Source of the DNA: Litoditis marina
Taxonomy: Eukaryota > Nematoda > Chromadorea > Rhabditida > Rhabditidae
DNA length: 64,000 bases
Direction of reading: 5' to 3'
Assembly (NCBI GenBank): GCA_964036275.1
Contig: OZ038434.1
Coordinates: 18,279,879 to 18,343,878 of the forward strand
The stretch's first letter is position 1; each line of letters opens with the position of its first letter. The position numbers and the translations under genes were made by a program. Shown here piece by piece: positions 11,932 to 22,017 of this stretch. Under the pieces are notes generated by a model. That model searched no databases. It worked only from the letters and a program-made list of their open reading frames with translations, and was not told where the DNA came from.

Positions 11932-12088
11932 TATCGCTCGTTGAGCACCGTTTCCCTATCTAGTTGAATAATATCGCTCGTTGAGCACGTCCCTATCTTC
12001 TGGTCCACCTAATTTAGATTTGGTTTTTTTTTCACTCAATCACCTCAGACTTATCAAACATTGTTAAATGCATGTGTTTCTTTATTGT

Positions 12089-12357
12089 TAATAAATTACG
12101 TTGATTTCCTTTGTATTGTTGAAACAACAGAAATTGGTAAAATCCATGAACCTATCACAACACCGGTTTCACGTGTTTCGTTTGCGTTGGCTAACACACA
12201 ACAAGCTTGGGTGGACTTCTGCCATGACAAAACGGACGCGCTCTAACTACATCGATTTCGGTTTTGTGATCAAATTTGAACTAATGAAGATAGTTACATG
12301 AGTCAGTGCGCTTCCGTTCTGCCAGGACGGAATTCCACCCGACCGTTGGATGTTGGC
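12089..12357 (+). other. Conserved 3' module downstream of gene A, with poly(A) signal and a possible extra exon
   Basis: AATAAA at 12,090-12,095 lies about 160 bp after the A stop codon. It begins a block that reappears downstream of B at 30,172-30,433 with only a few changes, although the coding exons of A and B are far more diverged. After GAAACAACAG the block is open from 12131 to a TAA at 12246 and reads EIGKIHEPITTPVSRVSFAL. The equivalent place after D (18,317) reads EEVIYESIKARVPRVS, so it may be an alternative last exon. Otherwise it is a 3' UTR block spread by gene conversion. Confidence 0.55.
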
Positions 12358-12381
12358 AGTTTCGTATAGCTCACATCATTC

Positions 12382-12529
12382 CTACTGAGACTCCTACAGT
12401 AACCTTAACAACTTTCCGAAGGTTGTTGTGAACCGTATCTGAGAAGAAAAATGTTCAATTTCTCCGATCATGAGTACGTGAGAAAAACGGCTCGGAAGTT
12501 TTGAAATCCTACTGTAGGAGTTTCAGTAG
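12382..12529. mobile_element. Small inverted-repeat element
   Basis: Arms 12382-12401 (CTACTGAGACTCCTACAGTA) and 12510-12529 are reverse complements with one mismatch. The interior has no coding potential. Related arm sequences occur near 6,363-6,425 and 12,855-12,875. I could not define a target duplication, so this is a MITE-like call from structure only. Confidence 0.5.
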
Positions 12530-12829
12530 AAATGAAAAAGACGGTATGTCTAGCTAGCCTACTGTGCATATGAAAAGAACTGATCAAAATATTTTTTTCA
12601 ATAAGTAAATTAATTTAGCAATAAGCAAAATTATTTTGTTGTTGTATGTACAATTATTAAATTTGGTCAGTCAAGCAAGTACAAAATGAGATTTTGAAAT
12701 TTTCAAGCTGTTTTCCTCACTTACTTTTGATCGGAAAGGTTCAGAATTTCTGCACTCAATTCTGGTTCTCAGGTACCAGTAAAGCTACAAAAGGATTTTT
12801 GATGAACTATATTGTCAGTTTAAAACACC
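12530..12829. other. Non-coding sequence between the gene A 3' module and A''
   Basis: A+T-rich sequence with scattered CAAAATTATTTTG-type words. I see no exon or clear repeat. Confidence 0.5.
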
Positions 12830-13589
12830 GTCCGGAAAGTTTGTAAGGTTATTGTAGCAGTCTCAGTAGGAATGATGTGAACTATATTATATAACTCCCA
12901 CGCTATCTCATTAGCTGCCACGACGTTAGGGAGAAAACTATCTACGCAAAGAGTCGTGTGCACATCATACAACACCACACCAGATGATGAAATTATTTTG
13001 TGTTTTGCTATAATTTCGTTCCAACCATTACCGGTTTATGTTGTTTGGCTCGGTTGATTTGATTGAGTTCGCGATTTCTTATAGGTTAGATTTGAAAAGT
13101 TGTTCGCATAATTGTGTTTTATTGTTGAATCGTACACATCGTTGAAGGCTATTCCACAGTTTATTTGTATGTTCATTTAAGATGTCCCAAAAGTATTTTG
13201 AAAATGTAGAAAATATTTATGCAAATGCAAAATTATCTACTACAGATTGCTGCAACTCTCTACTCATCATCTACGATGAGATCGTCTAATAAAGGGTCTG
13301 GTCGTGAATCTGCTCTGGTTAGTTTGTTTCTATCGTGTATTTATTTTTATTCAGCGACACGGCGTTCTCGCCTACAGTAATTTTTGCGATTAAAATTGTA
13401 TTGAGCTCCGTCCACAAAGTTTTCGTGGCGGGACACTGTTTGCCACTGCAATTCGGAATGGTCGCAGCACTAATTCGCTGCGTATCGCGCATATTTTCAC
13501 GCGAATCATTTGCGAAACGTCTAAAATTGAGGACGCGAGTTCCTTATTCAATAAAGCTGTTGTTGAGAACGCCGTGGCGAATCGCGCGG

Positions 13590-14165
13590 GGATCGGAGCC
13601 CCCTGCGGGATTTGTCTTTACCTTGCCCAATGATCACTTTCGATTTCAATGTCAGTCGTTTTATTGTTTTCACTCCTTTTCTAAAACTTTATTACCAATA
13701 ACAATGTTTTTATACATGTCCGGTTTTTCTCAAGACTTCGATTTCAGAAGGCTAAACGTGATGAGACTGGGGGACCTTCAACCGGCCACACCACTCCTTC
13801 CAGGACTCGGGTTAGTTTGTTTCTATCGTGTATTTATTTTTATCCAGCGAATCGCGCGGGGAACGAAGCTTCCTGCGGGATTTGTCTTTACCTTGCCCAA
13901 TGATCACTTTCGATTTCAATGTCAGTCGTTTTATTGTTTTCACTCCTTTTCTAAAACTTTATTACCAATAACAATGTTTTTATACATGTCCGGTTTTTCT
14001 CAAGACTTCGATTTCAGAAGACTAAACGTGATGAGACTGGTGGACCTTCAACCGGCCAATCCACTCCTTCCAGGAAAAATAGCGCTGCTCGGGTTAGTTT
14101 GTTTCTATCGTGTATTTATTTTTATCCAGCGAATCGCGCGGGGAACGAAGCTTCCTGCGGGATTT
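13590..14165 (+). repeat. Tandem intron+exon cassettes of the GGPSTS type in A''
   Basis: Two near-identical units consist of an intron starting GTTAGTTTGTTTCTATCGTG and a 63-75-nt exon. The exons lie at 13748 and 14018, 270 bp apart. The intron body (GATCACTTTCGATTTCAATG and following) is almost unchanged between units and matches the units in gene B at 23,881-24,657. Confidence 0.85.
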
Positions 14166-14537
14166 GTCTTTACCTTGCCCAATGTACCTCACCGCCCTTA
14201 GGTTCACCTCGCCGCCTACAGCACAGCTAAAGGGGCGGTGTCAAAAGTATTTTGGAAATGTATAAAATATTTATGCAAATGCAAAGATATTTTGTACCTT
14301 TTTGACCAGGCAAAATATTCTGTCAAAATGGCAAAATCGTTTTGGAAAAAGCAAAATAAGTTAGTATTCTTCTGACTGAGCGAAATATTTTTGTAATCTA
14401 CATAATTTAAATATATAATAATGTTGTATTTTAATGACAAAATATTTTGCTGAGTTCTAATACAGAGTGCTGCAACTGGTGGAGGTGGCAGATCTACGAG
14501 AGCCTCTGCTCGTAAACCTAAGAAGAGCGTTGCTCAG

Positions 14538-15189
14538 GTTAGTTAGTTTCTATCGTGTATTCATTTTTATTCAGCGAATCGCGTGGGGCTCGAAGCTCCG
14601 TGCGGGATTTCTCTTTACCTAGCCCAGGGATCACTTTTAGTTTTCAATGTCAGTCGTTTTATTGGTTTCACTCCTTTTTCTGAAACATTATCACCAATCA
14701 CAATATCTTCCACATTTCCGTTTTTTTTTAAACTATTCCGTTTCAGAATCCTATATCATGGCGTTATTTTCTGTACCCAATATACTAATTTTGAAATTTT
14801 CAGGTTTCTTCGGACGATAGTTCTGAAAGTGCGGATTTGAAATCTTCTAAGAGCGTTGCTCAGGTTAGTTTGTTGCTATCATGTATTCATTTTTATTCAG
14901 CGAATCACGCGGGGATCGAATCTCCCTGCGGGATTGTTCTTTACCTAGCCCAGGGATCACTTTTAGTTTTCAATGTCAGTCGTTTTATTGGTTTCACTCC
15001 TTTTTCTGAAACATTATCACCAATCACAATATCTTCCACATTTTCGTTTTTTTTTAAACTATTCCGTTTCAGAATCCTATATCATGGCGTTATTTTCTGT
15101 ACCCAATATACTAATTTTGAAATTTTCAGGTTTCTTCGGACGATAGTTCTGAAAATGCGGATTCGAAATCTTCTAAGAGCGTTGCTCAG
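14538..15189 (+). repeat. 326-bp tandem intron+exon cassette of the VSSDDSSE type
   Basis: Two units with exons 14804-14863 and 15130-15189, 326 bp apart, are nearly identical over both intron and exon. Each exon is exactly 20 codons, phase 0 on both sides, and ends SKSVAQ before a GTTAG donor. Confidence 0.85.
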
Positions 15190-15306
15190 GTTAGTTTGTT
15201 GCTATCACGTATTCATTTTTATTCAGCGAATCACGCGGGGATCGAATCTCCCTGCGGGATTGTTCTTTACCTCGCCGCCTGCAGACAGTTTATTTGTATG
15301 ACCACT

Positions 15307-15415
15307 TAGCCGCCCCTCGCTCAGTTCGTGATCGGTACGTTGGCCCTGAAAGACTTAGTGTGCCTGTCCCGGCGAAGAAGTTTTTGCGAGAACGAGGTGA
15401 ACGTGTCTGGGGTAA
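15307..15415 (+). pseudogene. Truncated copy of the first exon of gene D
   Basis: After CCACTTAG the sequence reads PPLAQFVIGTLALKDLVCLS, parallel to the D first exon at 15,791-15,962. It leaves homology after VSGVTS and has no donor at the expected place. It lacks the ATG that A, B and C have. It is a partial duplicate about 480 bp upstream of the longer copy. Confidence 0.7.
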
Positions 15416-16459
15416 CATCACTTACCTCGCCCAATATACCTCGCCGTCCTCAGCATTACCTCGCCGCCTGCAGCACAGCTAGGGGTGCGGTGTCAAAAGT
15501 ATTTTGGAAATGTATAAAATATTTATGTAAATCCAAAATTATTTTGTACCACTATGACCAGGCAAAATATTCTGTCAAAATGGCAAAATCGTTTTGCAAA
15601 AAGCAAAATAAGTTAGTCTTCTTCTGACTGAGCGAAATATTTTTGTAATCTACATAATTTAAATATATAATAATGTTGTATTTTAATGACAAAATATTTT
15701 GCTTATTCAGCGAATCGCGTGGGGCTCGAAGCTCCCTGCGGTATTTTTCTTTCCCTCGCCGCCTGCAGACAGTTTATTTGTATGATTTAAGCCGCCCCTC
15801 GCTCAGTTCGTGATCGGTGCGATGGTCCTGAAAGACTTAGTGTGCCTGCCCCGGCGAAGAAGTTTTTGCGAGAACGAGGTGATCGTGTCTGGGGTAACAT
15901 CACTACCAGCCTATCAAGAGATCGTGCGGCTGAAATATTTCTTCGGGAAACACAGTCACTTCGTAAGTTCTGATCGATAACGAGTTGTTTCCTAGAACAT
16001 TCATTTTCATTTCATTTATTTATTCATGTCGCTTCGTTACGAGGCGGTGTTCATCATACATATCACATATTTTTGGTTGAGCAGCCTCTTGTGAATTTTT
16101 CCTGGTCATGCGAGAAATTTCTAGAGAGGGGGAGGGGAAGAGAAGTGCTTGTGAAAATGCATATTCCTGTTGGGAATACATAAGCCAGAATATAAGTTAG
16201 CCGACTTTTCAAGTTTTACAAATTTCTATAATTTATGGTTAACACAAGTTTGCAAAATTATGTAGTGAACAGCTAAGTGTTCCTTGATTAACATATCGGT
16301 TTTCAGTCTTACATGACTATGGATGGAGAGTGGGTGTACCGCGGTAAAGTTCTCGCAGGTCGCAAGCTGAGCGAGTTCAGGACTCGGCATACGCCAATGT
16401 AAGTCCTCAGTTCAGTTCAGTGTTCCTCATTTTACTTTTCGGTTTTTGGTTGAGTGGGT

Positions 16460-16605
16460 TGCACAACTATCAAAAATATTTTGCAATGTCAAAAATATTT
16501 TGCATTGTCAAAACTATTTTGCAACTATCAAACATATAATGCAACTGGCAAAAATATTTTGTAAATCATAACTTTACTGTCAAAAATATCTATCAAAAAT
16601 ATGTG
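16460..16605. repeat. AAAATATTTTG motif cluster in an intron of gene D
   Basis: Five or six spaced copies of CAAAAATATTTTGCA or close variants, each preceded by CTATCAA or TGTCAA. It is the same style as the cluster at 1,392-1,800. Confidence 0.7.
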
Positions 16606-17455
16606 GCAGTCGAGTCAGCTGTCCGCCATAACAGAGAGCGCGGGAATTCAAAAATCGTTACAATAACCACGTTTGTAAAGCTCAAATGAATTTTTTCACT
16701 TTCTATTATTGAAGATTACAATGATCCACCACTTCCCAGCGCAGTGCATGCGTATACTGATTTTTTAGGCAGAATTGTGACCAAACTCTCATGGACTCAA
16801 CTCTTCCGACAAACGAGCAGCTCCTTGCTTTGTGCGGTCGCATGGAGTGTGGATGTTTCTTCTGGAGGAAGAGTATGAGTTCATTATAGAGGCGGCTCGC
16901 CAAGCAATTGTGAGTCAATTCGGATGTTTTACTTATGTACTACGATTCACCTTTTTTCGAATAGAACTACTGTTGGATACGTGCGTCTTCGGCACGTATC
17001 ATCTTGTGTTTTCTTTGGCTAATCTAACAAATACGTGACATTATATGTTTCTGATATCTATGGCATTAGCATTTTCTCACACATGTTCACGTGCGTTTAT
17101 ACCTATCTGTCTACGGGTTAGAAAAACTAATCAATTTGATGGAGTTTGACAAGTTTTCATGCTACGATATTTTAGGCTTCCGAGTTCGGAAAGAATAAAG
17201 CCCAAGTGAGGCCTCGGGGTGCAACCGACGCAATGTTCAAAGACGTAAGTTCCTTTCTTCAGTGTTTTTCGTTTGTCGATTGAATTGAATTCATGATGAT
17301 CCAGCAAAAACGCTACATTTGTATATTGACGTTTGTTTTGTTAACAAGACATTTGGTTTTCGTCTTCCTATTTTACAGTTTGAAAAGTGCTCAAAAGTTG
17401 GGTTTTCTGAATTTAAAAGTAAAACTGTGTGTTCACATACTGATAATTAGTTTTC

Positions 17456-17760
17456 GGCCAACAACAAAATTAATGGTGAACAAAAGTAACGGGGGGTACT
17501 AACGGACTTCAACAGTAACGGTGTTTTACAAAAGTAACGGACAATCTCGAAAACTTTTTCAGAACTACCTGGCTGATATACGATCAAGCTGGTGAGAAAC
17601 TGTTGCTAACTTTCTCACTAAATTCACAGTTGCTTCACAATCATATTAATGAGTTTATACGTTACTGCATTAGGTTACGGAAGTGGTAAAACTCCGTTAC
17701 TTTTATAAAACTCCGTTACTTTTGTACTCCGTTACTAACCCGTGACTTTTGTGGTTCACC
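17456..17760. mobile_element. 305-bp non-autonomous DNA transposon with a 9-bp target duplication
   Basis: TTAGTTTTC occurs at 17,447-17,455 and again at 17,761-17,769, directly flanking the element. Removing the element and one copy restores an intron that matches the equivalent introns of A and B. The ends are related inverted repeats: GGCCAACAACAAAATT at the left and, read inward on the other strand, GGTGAACCACAAAAGT at the right. Inside there are repeated AGTAACGG words in inverted orientation. There is no coding sequence. A 9-bp duplication and long degenerate ends point to a Mutator-like MITE; that superfamily assignment is inference. Confidence 0.8.
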
Positions 17761-18407
17761 TTAGTTTTCTGTCTTCTATTTACAGATAGGTCTTACACTT
17801 CCTGGTCAACACAAACCGCAGAAACATCCGAAGGCAGGCAAGGGCGTTGCTCAGGTTAGTTTTTTGAATGTATTTATTTTTATTCAGCGAATCGCGCGAG
17901 GCTTCCCGCGGAAAAGTCAATTTTTGAGCAGTTTGCAAACTGTAAAATAGAAAAATTAGAAAGAAATGCCCGGTTTACAAAATTATACGTCCAAATTCAA
18001 TGGTTTTATCCACCGCACATCCATATTCGTGCGGTGAATACCAGTTGTTTTATTGTTTCCGGTTTTTGCAAAAAAAGAATTGGAACCACAAATGTTCCTC
18101 TGCGTTTTCCAAAATGACACGATCTCAGAATATTCTTGGAGGAGTCCCCTTGGTTTTCAAATAAATACTTATTTCAGAAGTCGTGATCGTGAAACCGAAG
18201 GTGATCGTCGTAAATATTTCTCGCTCTTTGAGCATCTCCCATATACTCGATGCGTTTTGTTGTTTTGTAATAAATTTAACCCGATTACCGGTGTGTTGTG
18301 AATATTGAATAAACAGGAAGAGGTTATTTATGAATCTATTAAAGCACGGGTTCCACGTGTATCAGCCGAAATGAGAGTTTGAACTGGAATAGGAGAGATG
18401 AAGCGAA

Positions 18408-18470
18408 GAGAGAGAGAGAGAGAGATGTGAGTTTATTCAGTCCAGAAAGGGAAGCTGAGAGAGAGAAAGA
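18408..18470 (+). repeat. GA-rich microsatellite
   Basis: GAGAGA repeats with interruptions downstream of D. Confidence 0.8.
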
Positions 18471-18499
18471 AGGAAGGAATGAGAGGTTTATCCAATGAA

Positions 18500-19354
18500 A
18501 GAGAGACATCAATAACATGAAATTCTTGTGAATTGGAAATTTTGACAAACCTATTCCGAACCGACAAAGAAATTGCAAAACCAATTTTTAAGGAAAAATC
18601 CACAACATAATTTTCACCATACAAAATAATTTTGCAAAACGCGAAATAATTTGGTGTTAGGATTGATGAAGTTGACTTTTTGTGATTTCCGCCAGTTCCG
18701 TCCGACGCTTCCGGATGCCATATCCAATTGATTTTGGAATATACAAAACAATTTTAGAGATAAACTAATTTTGTATCTAGGTAGAAAATGGTTTTGGAAT
18801 TTGCTAATGCACTTCACGAATGAACATTTAAAAACAGTTTTCAAGTTTTTTCATAACTTATATAAAGAGTTCTTCCCGCATTTTCTTCCGCGCTGTGAGG
18901 TGGGTTTCTGCTGGTTCCGTCCTGTTCTTGAATATCAACAATACACAGGTAACCAACTTAATTTATTAGAAATAACAAAATTGCAAGCAGGAAAAGTACG
19001 TGCGAATAGATGCAATATTCGCTCAACGAGCAGCTTTACGACGATCACCTCCGGCTTCCTGAAAACAAATAGTTTTGAAAAAAAAACAGAAAATGAACAA
19101 AATATTGTGATTGGTAACAATGTTCTCGAAAAGGACTGCGAACGATACAACAATTAACATCACCGGGCCCATATGTCCCCAGTCGACCTAACTCAAAAAT
19201 TATTTTGCGTTTTGCAAAAAGTTCCAAAACACTTTGCGCACCGTCGCTTAATTATACTGCAAGGGCGACGAAGAGCGAGACCACCACGTTTTAAAAAATA
19301 CTATTGCAGAAATATCTACAGTTTCAAAACACATATAGCAACGCCCTCTTAGTT
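18500..19354. other. Non-coding DNA between genes D and C, with a remnant of the C 3' end
   Basis: On the minus strand near 19,070-19,030, TTTTCAG is followed by EAGGDRRKAAR and a stop. This matches the exon after the linker in D (TEGDRRK). A minus-strand AATAAA-containing 3' block similar to that of D follows near 18,970. The rest is A+T rich with CAAAATAATTTTG words, and I see no further exon. Confidence 0.45.
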
Positions 19355-19463
19355 AGGCTGCCAAAAGTGATCATTGGGCAAGGTAAAGAAAAATCCCGCA
19401 GGGAGGTTCGAGCCCCGCGCGATTCGATGAATAAAAATAAGTACATAATAGCAACAACCTAAC

Positions 19464-21313
19464 CTATAGACTTCTACAAACTCTCTTAGCGGACTTCGAA
19501 TTCTTCTGGGGTTTGCGTTCACCAGGGAGTGGAAGACCGATCTGTAAATAGAAAAAAGGAAAACTAAGTATCAGTATGTGAACATATAAATTAACTTCTA
19601 AATTCAAAAAATCGAACGTTTTATGCAATATACAAATGTAGTGTTTTTGTTGGATTATCATGAATGCAACTCAACCGAAGAAACATCGACTGACTTCTTT
19701 GAACATTGCGTCGGTGGCAAAATCAGGTCTTTTCCACCCTTTGTAGTGCTTGGCAGGAGTCTTCCCGTAATTAGACTTCTACAATATCGTAGCTTGAAAG
19801 GTGGAAAGTAGTCTAAATCGATAAATGCTTACTAACATTTCTAACCCGTAGACAGATAGGTAGAAACACACGTGAACATGCGTGAAAAAATGCTAATGCC
19901 ATAGATATCAGAAACATATAATGTCACGTATTTGTTAGATTAGCCAAAGAAAACGCAAGATTATACGTGCCGAAGACGCACGTATCCAACAGTAGTTCTA
20001 TTCGAAAAACAGGTGAATCGCAGTACATAAGTTAGACCCCCTAACTAACTTACAACTGCTTGGCAAACTGCCTCCATGATGAACTCGTACTCAGCGTCCA
20101 GGAACGGGCAACCACATTCCAGTCTTCCACATAGCACGAGGAGCTGTTTGCTTCGGGTAAGAGTTGCGTCCAGCAGCATCTGGGCACAGTTCTGCCTGAA
20201 AAAAACGCATTCACTGGACTAGGAAGTGGGGGATCATTGTATTTTTTTCAACATTAGAAAATGAAAACTCGTTTTCGTGAGCTGTCGCTCCATACAAACC
20301 ATGGTTCGATCCCCGCTCTCCGCGGTATCTATCTGGTGGACCGCATGAGCTGGTAACAACTCACCCATGCCTATCTCCACCCCTCTACGGACAGTCCATC
20401 ACGGTTGGTATACCAAACGCATCAAATAGGCCGTACGCAATAAATTATTATTATTATTACTATTATTATTATTATTATTATAGCTGTATAAGCGCGGTAA
20501 TTGTGGAAAAACCGTTTTGTTTTACTGGCCACAATGTTTTTCATTGTTACAAAGAACCCTCGCGCCCTATGTTCAGAATGAATCTAACGCCCTATGTGAG
20601 GGGAGAGAAAGAGAGAAAGAGAGAGAGAGGGAGAGAAAGAGAGAGAGAGAATAACGCGCAGTAAATTGAGGAAAACTTCCGCGCCCTCTGTTATGGCGGA
20701 CAGCGGACTTGAGCGCCCAACGCTAAGGAGATTCACCACGCCACCAACCACCGAAGAGTAAAATAAGGAACACTGAATTAAGGTATTCAGGACTTACTTT
20801 GGTGTGTGCCGAGAGCGATATTCATTCAACTCGCTACTTTGAACAACGTTCCCATTATATAGAAAATTCCCGCCGGCATCATAAAAAGCCTGAAAAGCAA
20901 TACGTTAATTAAGGAACACTGAACCTAGCTGTGTATTATATAATTTTGCATACTTGTGCATTGAATGACCATTAACTAAATAAATTTGGAAAAAAAAACA
21001 TTGAAAGGTCGGCTAAGTAACACTATGTTTACGTTCCGAGAAATAAAGAATGAAATATCGTATTTACACAAACCAACTCGGTATCGTACTTCCTTACCCC
21101 TATGAGTTTTGTACGTACTATGAGAAAATCAAAACTCACGAAATAGCGGTGTTTTGCCAGGAACTTTTTTATTGCATCGATTTTATCGTATCCAGGGAGA
21201 TCCGCGATTCCCGACCCATCCACACCATATTCGCAGTAGTCGCGATCGCGTTGGTCCAAGACCAAGTCGTTCAGCGCGATTTGGGCGAAGATGAATTTGG
21301 TGAGCACCGTCAT
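19464..21313 (-). CDS. Gene C: truncated paralogue, inverted partner of gene B
   Basis: Minus-strand exons: 21313-21140, 20889-20798, 20195-20054, 19778-19695 and 19541-19464. All joins keep the phases seen in B, and exons 1-3 have exactly B's lengths (174, 92, 142). The product would be 189 residues: the family N-terminus (FIFAQIALNDLVLDQRDRDY, RSRHTPKQNC, LLVLCGRLECGCPF, EYEFIMEA). It then ends VCRSL at a TAG placed right against the GTTAGG donor, so the linker and C-terminus are lost. The acceptor-like TTTAGG before the ATG in B is TTTCGG here, so expression may be impaired. Exons 2 and 3 are almost identical to B, while exon 1 is clearly diverged. It could be a short functional paralogue or a young pseudogene. 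Confidence 0.65.
20280..20482 (+). mobile_element. 5'-truncated tRNA-derived SINE, left arm of the inversion
   Basis: The B box GGTTCGATCCC lies at 20,303-20,313. The body is shared with the full-length copy at 46,138 (CGCGGTATCT, GGACCGCATGAGCT, CCTCTACGGACAGTCC), followed by an (ATT)n tail at 20,443-20,482. The A-box half is missing. It lies antisense in intron 2 of gene C. Confidence 0.85.
20597..20651 (+). repeat. GAGA microsatellite
   Basis: A GAGAGAAAGAGAGAGAGAGG-type tract, mirrored as CTCTCT at 22,748-22,800 in the other arm of the inverted duplication. Confidence 0.9.
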
Positions 21314-22005
21314 ATAGCCGAAATGGATAAACAAACACATTGAGGAATAGAACAACGCGTACAATTTAACAAAAAAAATACAATTATGCGAACCTAATAA
21401 AATTGACCATACAACCAAAAACATATTGCGCAAGTACCAAAATGTTTGACTTTTGCTGAGGGCGGCCTAAACTTTTATTTTGCATGAGCTGTTGAAATGG
21501 ATTGCTATGCTGAGTGAATAGGAACAACCTGGAACCAATTTTACGAAAGAATTTAAAATGTTTACTAAACCTACAAAAATAATTTCAGGACAAATATGTT
21601 TTTTGTCGTAAGCCGGCTGTGACGACGTAAGGGAAAAAACAAGCTACGCAAAGTGCCGTTATGGCACCAGTCATAGATAAAAGTATTTTGTCTTTCGCGA
21701 AATTATTTCTGTAGGTTTAGTTAAATTTTGAATTATTTGTTAAATTGGTTCAGCTGATCAGGCCATGTTTGTTGTCACCGTTTTACTTGGTCCTGTTTCC
21801 TGCCCTCAGCATAGAAATCCATTTCAACAGCTTATTCAAGATAATAGTTGGGCCCGTTAGGCCCTTCCTCAGCAAAAGTCAAATATTTTGTACTAGCGCA
21901 ATATTTTTTTCAGTTGTATGGTCAATTTTTATCATGAGGCTTGCCAATTGTATTTCGTTGTTAAAATCGTACGTTGTTGTTTATTCTTCAATTTGTTGAT
22001 TCCTC

Positions 22006-22017
22006 CATTTAGGCAGT
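22006..22017 (+). promoter_or_regulatory. Probable (trans-)splice acceptor at the start of gene B
   Basis: CCATTTAG followed by GCAGT and ATG 22018. It is the same element as before gene A. In gene C the matching bases read CCATTTCGG, which removes the AG. Confidence 0.45.

Larger units (their letters stand above)
12830..15189 (+). pseudogene. A'': headless paralogue made of gene A 5' flank plus linker cassettes
   Basis: 12,830-13,182 copies the 5' flank of gene A up to the start codon (ATG 13182), with an internal deletion relative to 6,366-7,077. It then passes straight into intron and cassette sequence. N-terminal exons 1-5 are missing. Six intact phase-0 cassette exons follow: 13246-13317, 13748-13810, 14018-14092, 14466-14537, 14804-14863 and 15130-15189. 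They encode, for example, KAKRDETGGPSTGHTTPSR and VSSDDSSESADLKSSKSVAQ. No family C-terminus follows. Read from the ATG without splicing, only 35 codons are open. It is probably a non-functional recombination product. Alternatively, the cassettes could splice in phase into the first exon of D, which lacks its own conserved ATG. Confidence 0.6.
15791..18361 (+). pseudogene. Gene D: damaged paralogue of genes A and B
   Basis: Exons by homology: 15791 (no ATG until 15822)-15962, 16307-16398, 16769-16909, 17176-17244, 17786-17854 and about 18178 onward. The N-terminal family motifs are present (EFRTRHTPMQNC, LLALCGRMECGC). Three faults are visible. The family start codon is replaced by CCG after an altered TTTAAG acceptor. 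Exon 3 is 141 nt instead of 142, which shifts frame just after ECGC and gives a stop at the EYEFI motif. The exon at 18178 gives a stop after two codons in the expected phase. The cassettes and family C-terminus seen in A and B are missing. A 305-bp element sits in the intron before exon 17786. It is probably a pseudogene, though intron structure and sites are otherwise well kept. Confidence 0.7.

Noticed and set aside
13335..14201. A 288-codon open frame (YRVFIFIQRIARG repeats)
   Set aside because: It runs through cassette introns, including their splice sites, and is open only because the introns repeat. The true exons are in another frame.
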